In this document: piece after piece, positions 10,595 to 22,663 of the stretch
How the letters are laid out: every line of letters starts with the position of its first letter
How positions within the stretch are numbered: position 1 is the stretch's first letter
Assembly: GCA_034508935.3 (NCBI GenBank)
Contig: CM067449.1
Location: 40,662,573 to 40,726,572 of the forward strand
Length of the DNA: 64,000 nucleotides
Reading direction: 5' to 3'
From: Berghia stephanieae
Taxonomy: Eukaryota; Mollusca; Gastropoda; Nudibranchia; Aeolidiidae
Notes under the pieces: model-generated
The model's database searches: none
Seen by the model: the letters and a program-made list of their open reading frames with translations, nothing else
What the model was told of the DNA's origin: nothing
Program-made: the position numbers and the translations under genes

Positions 10595-10885
10595 GTTACC
10601 ATCGTCTCCAAACGGTATTATGTGGAGCTGGTTTACAGAACTGCCAACTATACTTCAAAAAGGCGTATTATTACGATGTTTTATATAAAATTACGCGTTA
10701 ATACTTTTTTGGTGTGTTCCACATTACGCCTTTTTGTCGGCATCAATGTCGTGTGGGTGATTTTAGCAAATATTAATTCGTCCGGAATTTGGTCTCATTG
10801 ATATCGGGAGACAGCTGTTATTACATAATCCACTTCCAGCTTATCTTGTTTTTCCGACGCCTAAACCAAAAGTGTTATTGAATAT
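10595..10885. other. Unassigned sequence
   Basis: No shared repeat or credible gene. It includes an internal pair of 'acgcctttttg'/'aaaaaggcgta' inverted motifs about 80 bp apart near 10662 and 10735. Confidence 0.4.
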
Positions 10886-10888
10886 AAG

Positions 10889-10909
10889 TTGTTCATAATA
10901 ATAATAATA

Positions 10910-10959
<50 letters not shown>

Positions 10960-10972
10960 TAATAATAATAAC

Positions 10973-11012
<40 letters not shown>

Positions 11013-11060
11013 TAATAATAATAATAATAATGATGATGATAATAATAACAATAATAATAT
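10889..11060. repeat. (AAT)n microsatellite
   Basis: AAT units with a few GAT and AAC variants. The poly-Asn and poly-Ile frames over it are repeat artefacts. Confidence 0.95.
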
Positions 11061-11204
11061 ATGGTTTTTATATAGCGCCTTAGCCCTTTCATCAACAAGC
11101 TCAAAGCGTTTATTGTGGAGAAGAATCTTCCAATGGCGATTGCAAATGATTGTGGTGATATACGTTTATTAATAAATGCCTTTGTTTTGAGCAATAACTT
11201 TTCT

Positions 11205-11691
11205 TCAAAATTACACCTTTTTCGATTCAAAATTACACCTTTTTCGATTCAAAATTACACCTTTTTCGATTCAAAATTACACCTTTTTCGATTCAAAATT
11301 ACACCTTTTTCCAGTCAAAATTACACCTTTTTCCAGTCAAAATTACATTTTTTTCAGTCAAAATGAAACCTTTTTTCAGTCAAAAATACGCCTTTTTCCT
11401 GTCAAAAGTACACCTTTTTAAAATTCAAACTTATACCTTTGTCCAGTCAAAATTACACTTTTTCCCAATCAAAATTACACCTTTTTCCAATCAAATTTAC
11501 GCCTTTTTACCAGTCAAAATGACACCTTTTTCCAGTCAAAATTACACCTTTTTACCAGTGAAAATGACACCTTTTACCAGTCAAAATTACGCCTTTTTCC
11601 TGTCAAAAGTACACCTTTTAAAAATTCAAACTTATACCTTTATCCAGTCAAAATTACACTTTTTCCCAATCAAAATTACACATTTCCTTCC
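11205..11691. repeat. 22 bp minisatellite, about 22 units
   Basis: The unit is CAAAATTACACCTTTTTC plus four bases, with 'cgatt' units at the left and 'cagt' or 'caat' units toward the right. Because 22 is not a multiple of 3, a frame cycles through three phases and stays open, giving an apparent repetitive peptide (FRFKITPFSIQNYTFF). I treat that as an artefact of a stop-free unit. Confidence 0.9.
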
Positions 11692-11765
11692 GTTAGGTTT
11701 GGCAGCACTGGGTTTAGATACTAAAAATAAATTTATAGTCAAAAATATGAGATCTAGTTTTTAAA

Positions 11766-11960
11766 AAAGTAGTAAACAAAAATGAATATAACAGCTTCAA
11801 TAAAAGAAGAACAAAATCACATATCAAAACAAAACACGGAACGTTTCGGGATCAAAACCCTTCTTTAACCAACAACAACAACAAAACTTATATAATCAAA
11901 TACAATACTAAAAATACCATATTGACGACAGAGAAATATTCGGAACGTCTTCTTATGGAA
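11766..11960 (-). mobile_element. Single arm of the 7.8 kb foldback repeat
   Basis: Matches the left arm at 7763-7955 in the same order ('aacaaaaatgaatataa', 'acgtttcggg', 'caaaacccttctt', 'aacaacaacaacaaaa', 'gacgacagag'). The hammerhead-like core is eroded here. It ends against the M1 copy at 11976. Confidence 0.7.
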
Positions 11961-11975
11961 AAATCGTGGAATATA

Positions 11976-12789
11976 GATAGAACGACGTTAACGTCACTCA
12001 GGTCTTTGTTATTGCTTTTTGACATCCGCGTTCATGAGTAATTCTCACTAAACTGTATTAACCAGACTATAAACGTTTAAGGTTACACATAGTTTTGTGT
12101 GTTGGTCCGTTATACTTCTGGCAATGTTGTGAGCTTCTTAGTCAAGCGCATACTATCTATAGATAGTATGCGCTTGGCTAAGAAGCTCATAACATTGCCA
12201 TCCGGAAGTATAACGGACCAACACACAAAGCTCTGTGTATCCATAAACGTTTATGGTCGGATTAATACAGTTCAGTGAGCTTTACTAATAGATAGTATGC
12301 AGATGACGTCACTCAGGCCTTTGTTATTGTTTTTGCCATCCGCGTTTGTGAGTTGTTCTCACTAAACGGTATTAACCAGACTATAAAAGTTCATGGTTAC
12401 ACAGAGTTTGTGTGTTGGTCCGTTATACTTCCGGATGGCAATGTTGTGAACTCCTTGGCCAAGCGCAGTCTATCTATAAATACGGATGGCAAAAAAACAA
12501 TAATAAAGACATGAGTGACGTCATCTTCGAACTATCTATAAACAAAAAGAAGCGTTCGGTAGGTAATGGAGGAGTGCCAAATTGAGCGGAATATGAATCT
12601 ATAGATAGTATGCGCTTAGCTAAGAAGCTCAAAACATTGCCATCCGGAAGTATAACGGATCAACACACAAAATTATGTGTAACCATGAACTTTTATAGTA
12701 TGGTTGATACAGTTTAGTGAGACGTACTCATAAACGTGGATGGCAAAAAACAATAACAAAGACCTGAGTGACGTCATCTTCATTCTATC
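11976..12789. mobile_element. M1 MITE cluster with a self-nested insertion
   Basis: Copies: 11976-12157 (minus), an outer plus copy in two parts 12162-12290 and 12475-12536, a minus copy nested inside it (12291-12474) and a separate plus copy 12604-12789. TATA or AATA marks each junction. The nested copy falls in the outer copy's 'ctcataaacgcgg' segment. Only 12541-12600 is not M1. Confidence 0.85.
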
Positions 12790-12877
12790 TATAGCACCGC
12801 ATCAAATTTGGTGTGGCATCTTCATCTGCCATTATTGTTAAATGTCCCTCCTGATATGATTTTTTATTCAATAATAT

Positions 12878-13174
12878 CCTTCAACAGTCATGACATCTCT
12901 TCCCTCGTAATGACGCATAGTAACTTAGTAACTGGCTCTAAACTATCGGAACAATGGCGGATGGCCTTCTGAAATATGTCTCCGACCAGCATAAAAGTGG
13001 ATCCAGAGGAGAAAAACATTATAAATATGATCATAATGTGTTGACTTTTATATATTCTGACACAAAACAAAAGAAAAGTTCTAGCCAGCATGAAATATAA
13101 AAAGTACCGATTTCCTTTGTTTAGAACCACGATGGCCGCCGTTGCTGGGCGACATGACATCAGACTATTGAATC
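12878..13174 (+). mobile_element. M2 MITE copy
   Basis: Begins CCTTCAACAGTCATGAC and ends CATCAGACTATTGAATC. It carries ACTGGCTCTAAACTATCGG then AACAATGGCGGA. The reading frame opening at that ATG (MADGLLKYVSDQHKS) is similar to those in the copies at 14981 and 18352 but is disrupted after about 35 codons. Confidence 0.8.
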
Positions 13175-13384
13175 AAATTCATGTTAACAGCTCTTTTTGG
13201 TCTCTGTATGCATATGCACGTTTTGGTGAATGTTTCTGTCGTTGGGATGGTATGTGTGTCTGTGTGTGTGTTTGCGCGCTTGTATAAATATGTGTGTATA
13301 CAATTAGTATGTTTATAATGATGTTTTACAATTGTGTGCGCCTGGAGCTGTTTTATCAACGGGATTGGACGCTATAGAAATAAA

Positions 13385-13385
13385 C

Positions 13386-13419
<34 letters not shown>

Positions 13420-13422
13420 CAA

Positions 13423-13479
<57 letters not shown>

Positions 13480-13515
13480 GATTATGATTATTATTATTAT
13501 TATTATTATATTATA

Positions 13516-13573
<58 letters not shown>

Positions 13574-13575
13574 GT
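13385..13575. repeat. (ATT)n microsatellite
   Basis: Nearly 190 bp of ATT with a few single-base slips. It follows a short TG-rich stretch (13250-13290). Confidence 0.95.
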
Positions 13576-14017
13576 TACTATAAAGAGAAACACGGGTAGA
13601 ATAGAAACAGGCGTGAAATGTATGCGTTGATCTTTGTTCACTACTTTTCCTATTTATGAGATGAAATCTAAAATTTCGAATTTCGAATCTTTTAACTCAC
13701 TCAACCCTAACACCGACTATATCCGCAGTTTATCCGGGCAACTTTTACCCCATGCCTATTTATTATATTTTTCTGAGTCAAATTATATACATGTTAATGG
13801 TAGTTGAAAAAAAACTATCTATGCACATGCTCATTTTTAATATATATATTTTTTTCCAAATTTAAAAGGTCTTGAAAATATCTAGGATTTAGTGAATTAA
13901 ACTTTAAATCAACTTTCCGATATTTGGTTCATTTCAGCACGATACCAGAATGTGGTGAATGTCGTGTTATTCGTATGACTGTTAAATACTGCTATTGATG
14001 CTATGGATTAAGGTAAA
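13576..14017. other. Unassigned AT-rich sequence
   Basis: No gene or shared repeat recognised. Confidence 0.45.
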
Positions 14018-14205
14018 ATACTCACAACATCCGCCAGCGCCATATAACGTACCAGCAACACACGAAACAATGAGTAACCTTGAACGTTTTTTTTAATAGT
14101 CTGATGAATATAATTTAGTGAGAACTAATCACCAAAATGGCTGTCGAAAAATAAAAACAATAACAAAGAGCTGATGAGGGACATCAATTTCGTTATTTCT
14201 ATAAT
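14018..14205 (+). mobile_element. Old, diverged M1 MITE copy
   Basis: Keeps the M1 order (CTCACAACATCCGCCAGC, 'ataacgtaccagcaacacac', 'agtaaccttgaacgtt', 'atttagtgagaac', 'aacaataacaaagagctga', 'catcaatttcgtt') but is far more diverged than its neighbours. M1 was therefore active over a long time. Confidence 0.7.
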
Positions 14206-14340
14206 ATAATAATATAGTAATGTATATTCACACCTTTTTGAGATTTAAATATTTGAAAGCTTGCTGCTCCGTATTATATTATGACTGACTGCTAAAATTT
14301 CTATGGGCTTAAAATATACAGTTAACCAACCAGTCAACAG

Positions 14341-14858
14341 GCGTATTCTGAAAAAAAAACAGATACTTAATATTTGGCCAGAAAACTCTTCCTTCAAATA
14401 TCAATCGATTTAAATGAACCTCAATTTGGCCAAAAATGAAAAAAAATCTCAAACCTGAGACTTCGCGAAATATTCCATAGTCCCAGGTTTGAAAGATATT
14501 TTATTCGAGGATAAGGGTCATTTAAATCGATATAATATATATTTGAAGGACGAGTTTTCTGGCTAAATATTTAAATATGTGACTTTCCAAAGTACGACAG
14601 GTAACTGGTAAAACAACGACACTCTGGAAAAACTCATATTTCAAAATTTGGCCAGAAAGCTCGTCCTTCAGTTATCGATCGATTTAAATGACCCTCATCT
14701 TGGCAACAACTCTAAAACCTGAGACTTCTAGAATTCTTCCTTCAGTCTCAGGTTTGGTAGTTTTTACCAAGGTGAGAGTCATTTAAATCGATCGATATTT
14801 AAAGGACGAGTTTTCTGGCAAAAAATTTTAAAATATGGGTTTTTCCGGAGTACGGCAA
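14341..14858. mobile_element. Two tandem palindromic MITEs (M4)
   Basis: Copy one (14341-14597) and copy two (14619-14858) are each palindromes with arms of about 110-120 bp. The arms contain TTGGCCAGAAA, TCGATTTAAATGACCCTCA and AACCTGAGACTTC. A lone half-terminus ('gggtcagaaaacttttactt', 15277-15312) follows the M2 copy at 14981. No coding sequence. Confidence 0.75.
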
Positions 14859-14980
14859 AGGTTCATTCTCCCCTGCCTTGTGTGCACCGATTTACGTATT
14901 TGATGACCCAGTTATTTTCTATAAGCTTATCTGGGATCACCCGGTCGTCCACTGACACAACGCCTTTTTTTACCAATAGT

Positions 14981-15273
14981 TTTTAACAGTCGTGACGTCA
15001 CTTCTCTCGTAATGACGCATAGTGACTTAGTTACTGGTTCTAAACTATTGGAACAATGGCGGAAGCCCTTATGAAATACTTCTCCGACGAGCATAAAAGT
15101 GTATCCAGAGTAGAAAAACAATATAAATCTGATCATGTTTTGACTATTATACATTTTTATCACATGACATGTGAAAAGGTTCTAGCGAGCATGAAGAATA
15201 AAAAGTACCGAATTTCTTTGTTTAGAACCACGCTGCTGGTTGCTGGCGGACGTGACATCAGACTATTGAATCC
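14981..15273 (+). mobile_element. M2 MITE copy with open frame
   Basis: Contains TGACGTCACTTC and AACAATGGCGGA. The frame starting at the ATG (15056) stays open for 81 codons and reads MAEALMKYFSDEHKSVSRVE, then SLFRTTLLVAGGRDIRLLNP, running through the right terminus. It is close to the frame in the 18352 copy. Confidence 0.8.
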
Positions 15274-15369
15274 TATATTGGGTCAGAAAACTTTTACTTA
15301 AAATATCGATTGATTAATGTGGTTCTCAACTCGTCAAAGGTTCCCAAAGACAAAACTGTTTACAATAGT

Positions 15370-15535
15370 GCGGCTATGTAGTCTATTGTTGTATGGCACT
15401 CGCCTTCGGATAGGAAGGTCCTGGGTTCGAGTCCCGAGCGGCGTATTATTAGAGTCCTTGTAAAAGGCTCTTTCTTTACTCACATTCTCTCGCCGTACTC
15501 GGGTATAAAAGGATTACCTGGCCGTTAACAGAATG
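15370..15535 (+). mobile_element. S1 tRNA-derived SINE, 3'-truncated
   Basis: The head resembles a tRNA: 'tggcactcgccttcgg' and a clear B box GGTTCGAGTCC near 15424, the internal pol III promoter. The body ('ctttactcacattctctcgc', 'gtactcgggtataaaaggat') follows the S1 consensus but stops before the 3' half. It is not a functional tRNA gene because the acceptor stem does not close. Confidence 0.75.
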
Positions 15536-15584
15536 AACTTTTCACAAGTTGAATGGCACTCTAATCAATTGATGTATGTAATCA

Positions 15585-15673
15585 ACCCCCCCCCCTCCCC
15601 CCCCTCCCCCCCCTTCCTCCCCCCCCCCCTTCCTCCCCCCCCCCTTCCTCCCAAAACACGAAAACAACTTCAG

Positions 15674-15766
<93 letters not shown>

Positions 15767-15772
15767 AATTCT
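15585..15772. repeat. Poly-C/CCCTT tract followed by (TA)n
   Basis: C-rich tract at 15585-15652 broken by TT, then (TA)n at 15677-15772. Homopolymer lengths here are likely to be unreliable. Confidence 0.9.
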
Positions 15773-15778
15773 TTTTAA

Positions 15779-16061
<283 letters not shown>

Positions 16062-16345
16062 AATATAAATTAAACACACTCAAAGCGCTTTACATGGGGT
16101 CTATAGCCAACAGAAACACTTAAGATGTAGGACGATATATGAGGCCTGTTATGCGATATTACAATTTTTCTGACAGAAACACCGCCAAGGTACTCATTTT
16201 ACACCTTAATAATAGGGTGAGAGAATGTGTTAAAGAGCCTTCATTTTCAGCGACTCAACTATGCACGCGCCACCCAGAGTGGGACTAGAACATTGTACCC
16301 ACCAATCCGATTGCGAGTGTCATACCGCAAGACCACATAGCCGCA
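16062..16345 (-). mobile_element. S1 tRNA-derived SINE, minus strand
   Basis: Reads in complement from a tRNA-like head near 16345 ('gtgtcataccgcaagacc', 'gactagaacattgtaccc') through the body ('tactcattttacacctt', 'tctgacagaaacaccg') to the 3' end at 16062 ('actcaaagcgctttacatgg'). It is close to full length for S1 (about 290 bp). Confidence 0.75.
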
Positions 16346-16424
16346 AACCCCCCTCCCCTCCCCCCTCCCCCCCCCCCCCCCAAAAAAAGCAAAAAAAAAA
16401 AAAAACAACAGTTTTATGTGGGCG

Positions 16425-16640
16425 TGGAAAAGATAGAGCGTGGCTCAGCGGTACCATTTTTACTTCTTTTTACCCGAAAGGTACCGAGTTCGACTACCCG
16501 CCTCGTCGTGCGGCATTGAGCAAGTCGCCTCGCCCTGGTTCACTTTGCGGCGCTGCACTGCGGCTGAGCAACTTCCTCTGGAAGAGATCCTAAAGACAAA
16601 TTTCACCTTGGGTGAATAAAGGGAATATATATTATTTATT
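16425..16640 (+). mobile_element. S2 tRNA-derived SINE
   Basis: The head has an A-box-like TGGCTCAGCGG and a B-box-like GGTACCGAGTTCGACTACCC. The body contains 'ttgcggcgctgcactgcgg' and ends with 'tgggtgaataaagggaata', which may serve as a 3' tail. A partial copy lies at 4900-5010 in the opposite direction. Confidence 0.65.
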
Positions 16641-16671
16641 AGATCAAGTGCTCAGTGTGAAATTTCAGTCA

Positions 16672-16711
16672 GTTTGTTTGTTTGTTTGTTTGTTTGTTTG
16701 TTTGTTTGTTT
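16672..16711. repeat. (GTTT)n microsatellite
   Basis: About ten TTTG units. Confidence 0.95.
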
Positions 16712-16811
16712 TTAGGGGGTTTAAGGCACTTATGACACTGTAATGTTATCTCAGCGCCAGTAAGAAAGGTTTGAAAGCACATGAAAAAAAGTTAAGACAA
16801 AGGGGAATGGT

Positions 16812-17040
16812 TTAACCCTCTCATAGCACCAACAGCAAAATCGTCACCATTGTTACGACACAATATATAATTTTTTATTCAGATTTATTTTCTACATCAC
16901 ATTGATCTTTGCTTAATTAATAAGAAGATAAAGTTTTTTGTAGAGAGATTGTTTGAGTTTTAAAAAATCAATTTTTCTGCTGGGTAAGCCTGCCATTTTT
17001 GGGGGAAAATACTGAAAATGGTCGGTAGGGGGAGAGTTAA
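16812..17040. mobile_element. piggyBac-like MITE (TTAA-flanked), second copy
   Basis: TTAACCCTCTCATAGCACC at the left and GGTAGGGGGAGAGTTAA at the right give inverted termini inside TTAA duplications. It shares 'gtcaccattgttacgaca' and 'gaaaatggtcggta' with the copy at 10337. Confidence 0.75.
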
Positions 17041-17097
17041 ATAGGGAACAGATGCAGATTTCAAGAGTATACTTTGAGATCACCTCAAAGGCTCATA

Positions 17098-17395
17098 TTG
17101 AAATATTGAGCTTTATATAGCGCAATATCCACTAAATGTGCTCAAAGCGCTTTACAAGGGGTCCCTGGTCAACAGCAACATTTAACATGTAGGACGGGAA
17201 TGACGCCTGTCAGGCGAATTACAATTTTTCGGACCAAGACAAGGCTGTTAACAGCCAGGTACTCATTTTACACCTGAGTACGGTGAAAGAATGTGAGTAA
17301 AGAGTCAAGGACTCAACTATGCGCCGAGCGCGAGGCTCGAACCCAGGACCTTCCGATCCGAAAGCGAGTGTCATACCACAAGACACAAGTACGGG
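17098..17395 (-). mobile_element. S1 tRNA-derived SINE, full length, minus strand
   Basis: The best-preserved S1 copy. Read in complement, the head has GGTTCGAGCC near 17337 as B box. The body contains 'ggtgtaaaatgagtacctgg', 'ttaacagccttgtcttggt' and 'cgcctgacaggcgtcattcc', and the 3' end 'aaagcgctttgagcac', 'gcgctatataaagctcaa'. It is a non-coding pol III retroposon that must borrow a LINE enzyme. Confidence 0.85.
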
Positions 17396-17713
17396 ATTCC
17401 ACACAGGGGATTACGCTACAAAAAGATAACAGTACTAAACAGAGAGATGATCTGCTAGGAACAGAAATGTCACCTCCCAAAACTATAACTATACATTTGA
17501 CTGTTTCCCTCGCAGCCAATAACTCTGCCAGGTCCTGGACAAAACTAAGTCATCTCATTCCAAGTCAAAGCAAGTTAGAAAACAGATTGGAGGAGGGAGA
17601 GGGGAGAAGACACAGCAAGTAGCCGCTCTGCTCACTATTTGAGGTATAATGTGTTTGTTTTTTTTTTAAATTTAAACCCCAGGAATTCAGATTAATTCGA
17701 TGTTTTATTTACA
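17396..17713. other. Unassigned sequence
   Basis: No repeat or gene recognised. A short open frame through 17293-17622 crosses the S1 boundary and is rejected. Confidence 0.4.
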
Positions 17714-17990
17714 GATAAGTATGCGCTTGGCTAAGAAGCTCATTGCATCCGGAATTATAACGGACCAACACACAAATCTCTGTGTAAGCATACACTTTTA
17801 TAGTCTGGATAATACAGTTTAATGAGAATTACTCATAAACGTGGATGACAAAAAAACAAAAACAAAAAAAAAAACATAATAACAAAGACCCGAGTGACGT
17901 GAACCTCATTCTATCTATAGATAGTTCGAAGTTGACGTCACTGAGGTCTTTGTTATTGTTTTTTAGTTTATGAGCCAAGTGCACACTATC
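17714..17990. mobile_element. M1 MITE pair (one internally deleted)
   Basis: A plus copy at 17714-17915 with an A-rich expansion, then TATA, then a minus copy at 17920-17990 that has lost most of its interior but keeps both ends. This is the usual route from a full element to a shorter derivative. Confidence 0.8.
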
Positions 17991-18059
17991 CATAAGAATG
18001 AATGTTATTTTGTGGACACCAAATGACTAATTCAGACGTTATGTCGATTCGAGATGTAA

Positions 18060-18340
18060 AACATCCTTCAAAGCCATTAGGCCCATGGAGCCAGATTTTA
18101 TCCCGGTTTCTATTGCTAGAAACGAACAAGAGAAATTACTTGCCATCCCTTTGACAGGACACTAGTCTATCGCAAAGTATTTTTCTTCAGATTTCTACAG
18201 GCCCAGCTACAACTTCACTGATTGGTGGATAGCGGGATCAGAAGAAAACAAAATTCTCGGCTTCACCAGGGATCAATTTCGCTCCATTTGCGCATGAAGC
18301 TAGTACTCTGCCAAGTGAACTATCGGCGGGCCCCCTTTCG
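18060..18340 (-). mobile_element. S3 tRNA-derived SINE, minus strand
   Basis: In complement the head at the right has 'ttggcagagtactagctt' and 'agcgaaattgatccctgg' (A- and B-box-like). The body has 'gcgatagactagtgtcctgt' and 'aaaccgggataaaatctggc', matching the S3 copies at 20405 and 37910. Confidence 0.65.
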
Positions 18341-18351
18341 AGATCACAGGG

Positions 18352-18640
18352 CTTCAACAGTCATGACGTCACTTCCCTCTTAATGACGCTTAGTAACATA
18401 GTAACTGGCTCTGAACTATCGGAACAATGGCGGACGCCCTTATGAAATATTTATCCGACGAGCATGAAAGTGTATCCAGAGGAGTAAAACATTATAAATC
18501 TAATCATGTTTTGACTTTTATACATTCTGATCAATGTGAAAAATTTCTAGTAAACATGAAGAAAAAAAGGTACCGATTTTCTTTGTTTAGAACCAAGCTG
18601 CTCGTCGCTGGGCGGACGTGACATCAGACTATTGAATCCT
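18352..18640 (+). mobile_element. M2 MITE copy with open frame
   Basis: Has CTTCAACAGTCATGACGTCA at the left and CATCAGACTATTGAATCC at the right. TGACGTCACTTCC precedes AACAATGGCGGA by about 60 bases. The frame from the ATG at 18427 is open for 64 codons (MADALMKYLSDEHESVSRGV, later RYRFSLFRTKLLVAG). An (ATT)n array begins at its right end. Confidence 0.8.
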
Positions 18641-18652
18641 ATTATTATTACA

Positions 18653-18738
<86 letters not shown>

Positions 18739-18740
18739 GA
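18641..18740. repeat. (ATT)n microsatellite
   Basis: ATT array abutting the M2 right terminus. Confidence 0.95.
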
Positions 18741-19020
18741 GATAAACGTTTTCTGACCAAACTAAATAAAGAACGTTTTGTCAGATCACTGTGTCATTGT
18801 TACAATGGATGCGAAAGGTTAATGGTCGCATTATAGCCAATCCACGTCATTTTCTGTTATCCGAAACTCGGGCTGAAGGCGTAGTGGGTTAGTCAATTGT
18901 ATTTCGAGTCAGTAGGTTGCTAGTTTGAATACTTAGATACTTGAATTCATTGATGCTGTGCGATTCGCCAAAAAAAAAAACAACAAAAAAACCCAAACAA
19001 ACACACAAAAAAACCCCACA

Positions 19021-19630
19021 ACATTCGCCAGCCAGATATAACATACCAAAACTATAATATGTTACCTTGAACGTTTATAGATGTTGTGCGCCTGGCTACG
19101 AAACTCACAACATTGCCATCCGGAAGTATAGATAGTATGCGCTTGGCTAAGAAGCTCATAACATTGCCATCCGGAAGTATAACAGACGAACACACAAAAC
19201 TATTTGTAACCATGAACTTTCACAGTCTGGTTAATACAGTTCAGTGAGAATAACTCACAAACGCGGATGGCATAATATAACAACAAAGGCTTGAGTGACG
19301 TCATCTTCGAACTATCTATAACGAACCAGCACACAAAACTATGTGTAACATGAACGTTTTTGGTCTAGTTAATACAGTTAAGTGAGAATTACCCATAAAC
19401 GCGGATGGCAAAAAGCAATAACAAAGAGCTGAGTGACGTCAACTTCGTTTTATCTATAACGGACCAACACTTTATTCTTTGTTTTATTGTGTTGGTTCGT
19501 TATATATCCGGATGTCAATGTTGTGAGTTTCTTAGCCAAGCGCACAGCATCCATAGTCTGGTTGAATGAATTTATTGAGAACTACTCATAAAAACAATAA
19601 CAAAGTGCCTTGTGATATCAACCTCGTTCC
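19021..19630. mobile_element. M1 MITE nest (at least three generations)
   Basis: A complete plus copy (19131-19316) interrupts an older plus copy (about 19081-19130 and 19317-19454). The break falls exactly at the TATA of 'cggaagtataacgga', which is duplicated (19127-19130, 19317-19320). Further diverged M1 pieces lie on both sides (19021-19080, 19459-19630). This is the cleanest proof of the 4 bp TATA target duplication. Confidence 0.9.
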
Positions 19631-19960
19631 TTTTTATGCTTGAGCTTGTATACAGCGCACTATCGAATAGATATGCTCATTGCGCTTTACAACCGAACCA
19701 AAGTCAACGGCAACATCAAACATAAATATACGAAGAGACAATGAATCCTGTATGGCGCTAATACATTTTGTCTTCGACAGAGACAATGTTGTTACCGGCT
19801 AGGTACTCGTTTTACACCTGAAGGCGGTGAAACAATCTGAGTACCGAGCTTTCTCTAATCACTCAACTTTGCGACGCCCAGAATTGGACTCAAACCAAGT
19901 ATCTACGGTCAAAAAGCGAGTATTATACACAACAATACACTCTACAAAACAAAAAGTAGA
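19631..19960 (-). mobile_element. S1 tRNA-derived SINE, diverged, minus strand
   Basis: Body motifs 'atatgctcattgcgctttac', 'cggctaggtactcgttttac' and 'acacctgaaggcggtgaaac' and a degraded head near 19880-19960 follow S1. It is older than the 17098 copy. Confidence 0.65.
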
Positions 19961-20280
19961 AGTGAAGTCTTTTTCTTTTTGTTTTACTCTTTTTAATTTT
20001 TGTTTGTTTGTGTTTATGTGTTATTGTTTTGTTGTTGTTGTTTTTTTTTTTGTATTTTGTTTTTATTGTTATTGTTTTTTTCTATCTTTATTTGTTTTAC
20101 TTTTTTTTTCTCTTATATTTGTTTTGGGGTTATCTTTCATATTTTAAAATATGTATTTTTTCTCAGTTATTTGGGGTTTGTTTTTGGGTTTTTTTGAAGT
20201 TGAAGAAGGGGGGGGGGGGGTCTTTTTATAAAAAAATATTTTCTCTTTTCTGTTTTTTTTTCTACTATCAATGACGAAAA
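19961..20280. repeat. T-rich low-complexity stretch
   Basis: Long runs of T with TTG and TTTA interruptions and a G run near 20210. Phe-rich open frames over it are composition artefacts. Confidence 0.7.
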
Positions 20281-20404
20281 CCTTGAATATTCAAGATAAG
20301 ACTATTATGAAACTGTAATACAAAATAAGTACTTGCGTCATAGAGATGTCATCGCTATTTCGGATTGAAGATGAGTTAGAACCGAATCTCTTTTTGAATC
20401 GGGG

Positions 20405-20485
20405 GTCATAAAAGGTTAGTTGGTAGAGCACTCGCTTCACACGCAAAGGGACCGAGATCGATCCCGGGTGCAGTCGAGATTATTT

Positions 20486-20564
<79 letters not shown>

Positions 20565-20745
20565 GTCCACCTAGCATTGAATGGGTAGCTAAGTTTGTTA
20601 GATTTGGCGAAAAGTACTTTGCGATAGACTATCGTCCTATCCAGAGGATAGTGAGCAATTGCTATTGTCCGTTTCACGTTATAGAAACCGGGATAAAATC
20701 CGGCTCCATGGGTCCAATGACTCTGAAGGACTATTTTTAAAAGAA
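20405..20745 (+). mobile_element. S3 tRNA-derived SINE split by (TC)n
   Basis: The head is tRNA-like: 'agttggtagagcactcgctt' (A box) and 'gaccgagatcgatcccgg' (B box). A (TC)n array occupies 20490-20562, and the S3 body follows ('gcgatagactatcgtcctat', 'ttcacgttatagaaaccgg'). The 37910 copy lacks this array, so it expanded inside this copy. Confidence 0.75.
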
Positions 20746-20945
20746 AAAGTTTAATCTTTTTGAATTTTGTTCATTCATATGAACCTAAGAGATTCTTATC
20801 GATTATTTGATATAATGATTACCTATCGCCTCACTTCAGTAGTCGATTCCTTGGAAAAGGCTATTGACTCACATTCTCTCATTAACTGGTAGAAAGGGAT
20901 ACATGATGTACAGCGCGTTTTAGATCTGAAAAGTGTGTCTTTGAA

Positions 20946-21100
20946 AGGCGGATCAAAGCTCTGAAGTCCCGATTTTCACTATCGGCGGATCAAACCTCTG
21001 AAGTCCCGATTTTCACGATCGGCGGATCAAACCCCCGAAGTCCCGATTTTCACGATCGGCGGATCAAAGCTCTGAAGTCCCGATTTTCACGATTGGAGGA
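20946..21100. repeat. 37 bp tandem repeat, four units
   Basis: The unit is CGGCGGATCAAACCTCTGAA plus GTCCCGATTTTCACGAT. A single related unit in the opposite direction lies at about 21226-21280. The arrangement suggests a local inversion of one unit or an inverted-repeat element with amplified ends. Confidence 0.85.
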
Positions 21101-21422
21101 TCAATAATTTTAAATACGATCATTGCGCACCATCATTCATTTAATTTTGGGCGGATCAGGTCTCTGATGTCATCAGTCGAAAATTAAATAAAACACGATG
21201 CGCCGCAAACCTCGTATGTAAACTGCAGAGTTTTGATCCGCTGATCGTGAAAATGGAGACTTTGAGGTTTGATCACAGAAGTCTACCGTAACACCTAGAA
21301 TGGGACTCGGTTCTCAACGTTACTTGGCGTGTGATTCTAGAGCGAGACAAAATGTGGGAAAGTGTGGGACGGTTCATTCCAACACTGTACAGTTTCACGA
21401 TTAAAAATCAGCTGAGCTGACG

Positions 21423-21425
<3 letters not shown>

Positions 21426-21500
<75 letters not shown>

Positions 21501-21545
21501 TCTCTCTCTCTTTTATCTCTATCTCTCTCTTTTTGTTTTCTCTCT
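21426..21545. repeat. (TC)n microsatellite
   Basis: CT array with TTT interruptions toward the right. Confidence 0.95.
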
Positions 21546-21633
21546 GGAATGAGATAAAAAAGTTATCTCAGGATAGAGAAGGATGGAAACTGTTTGTCTG
21601 TGACCTATACCCTGACCCAGGGTGAAAAAGGCA

Positions 21634-22661
<1,028 letters not shown>

Positions 22662-22663
22662 TA

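Noticed and set aside
19827-20274. Phe/Val-rich frames that look like membrane proteins
   Set aside because: Composition of a T-rich tract; they also cross into an S1 SINE.
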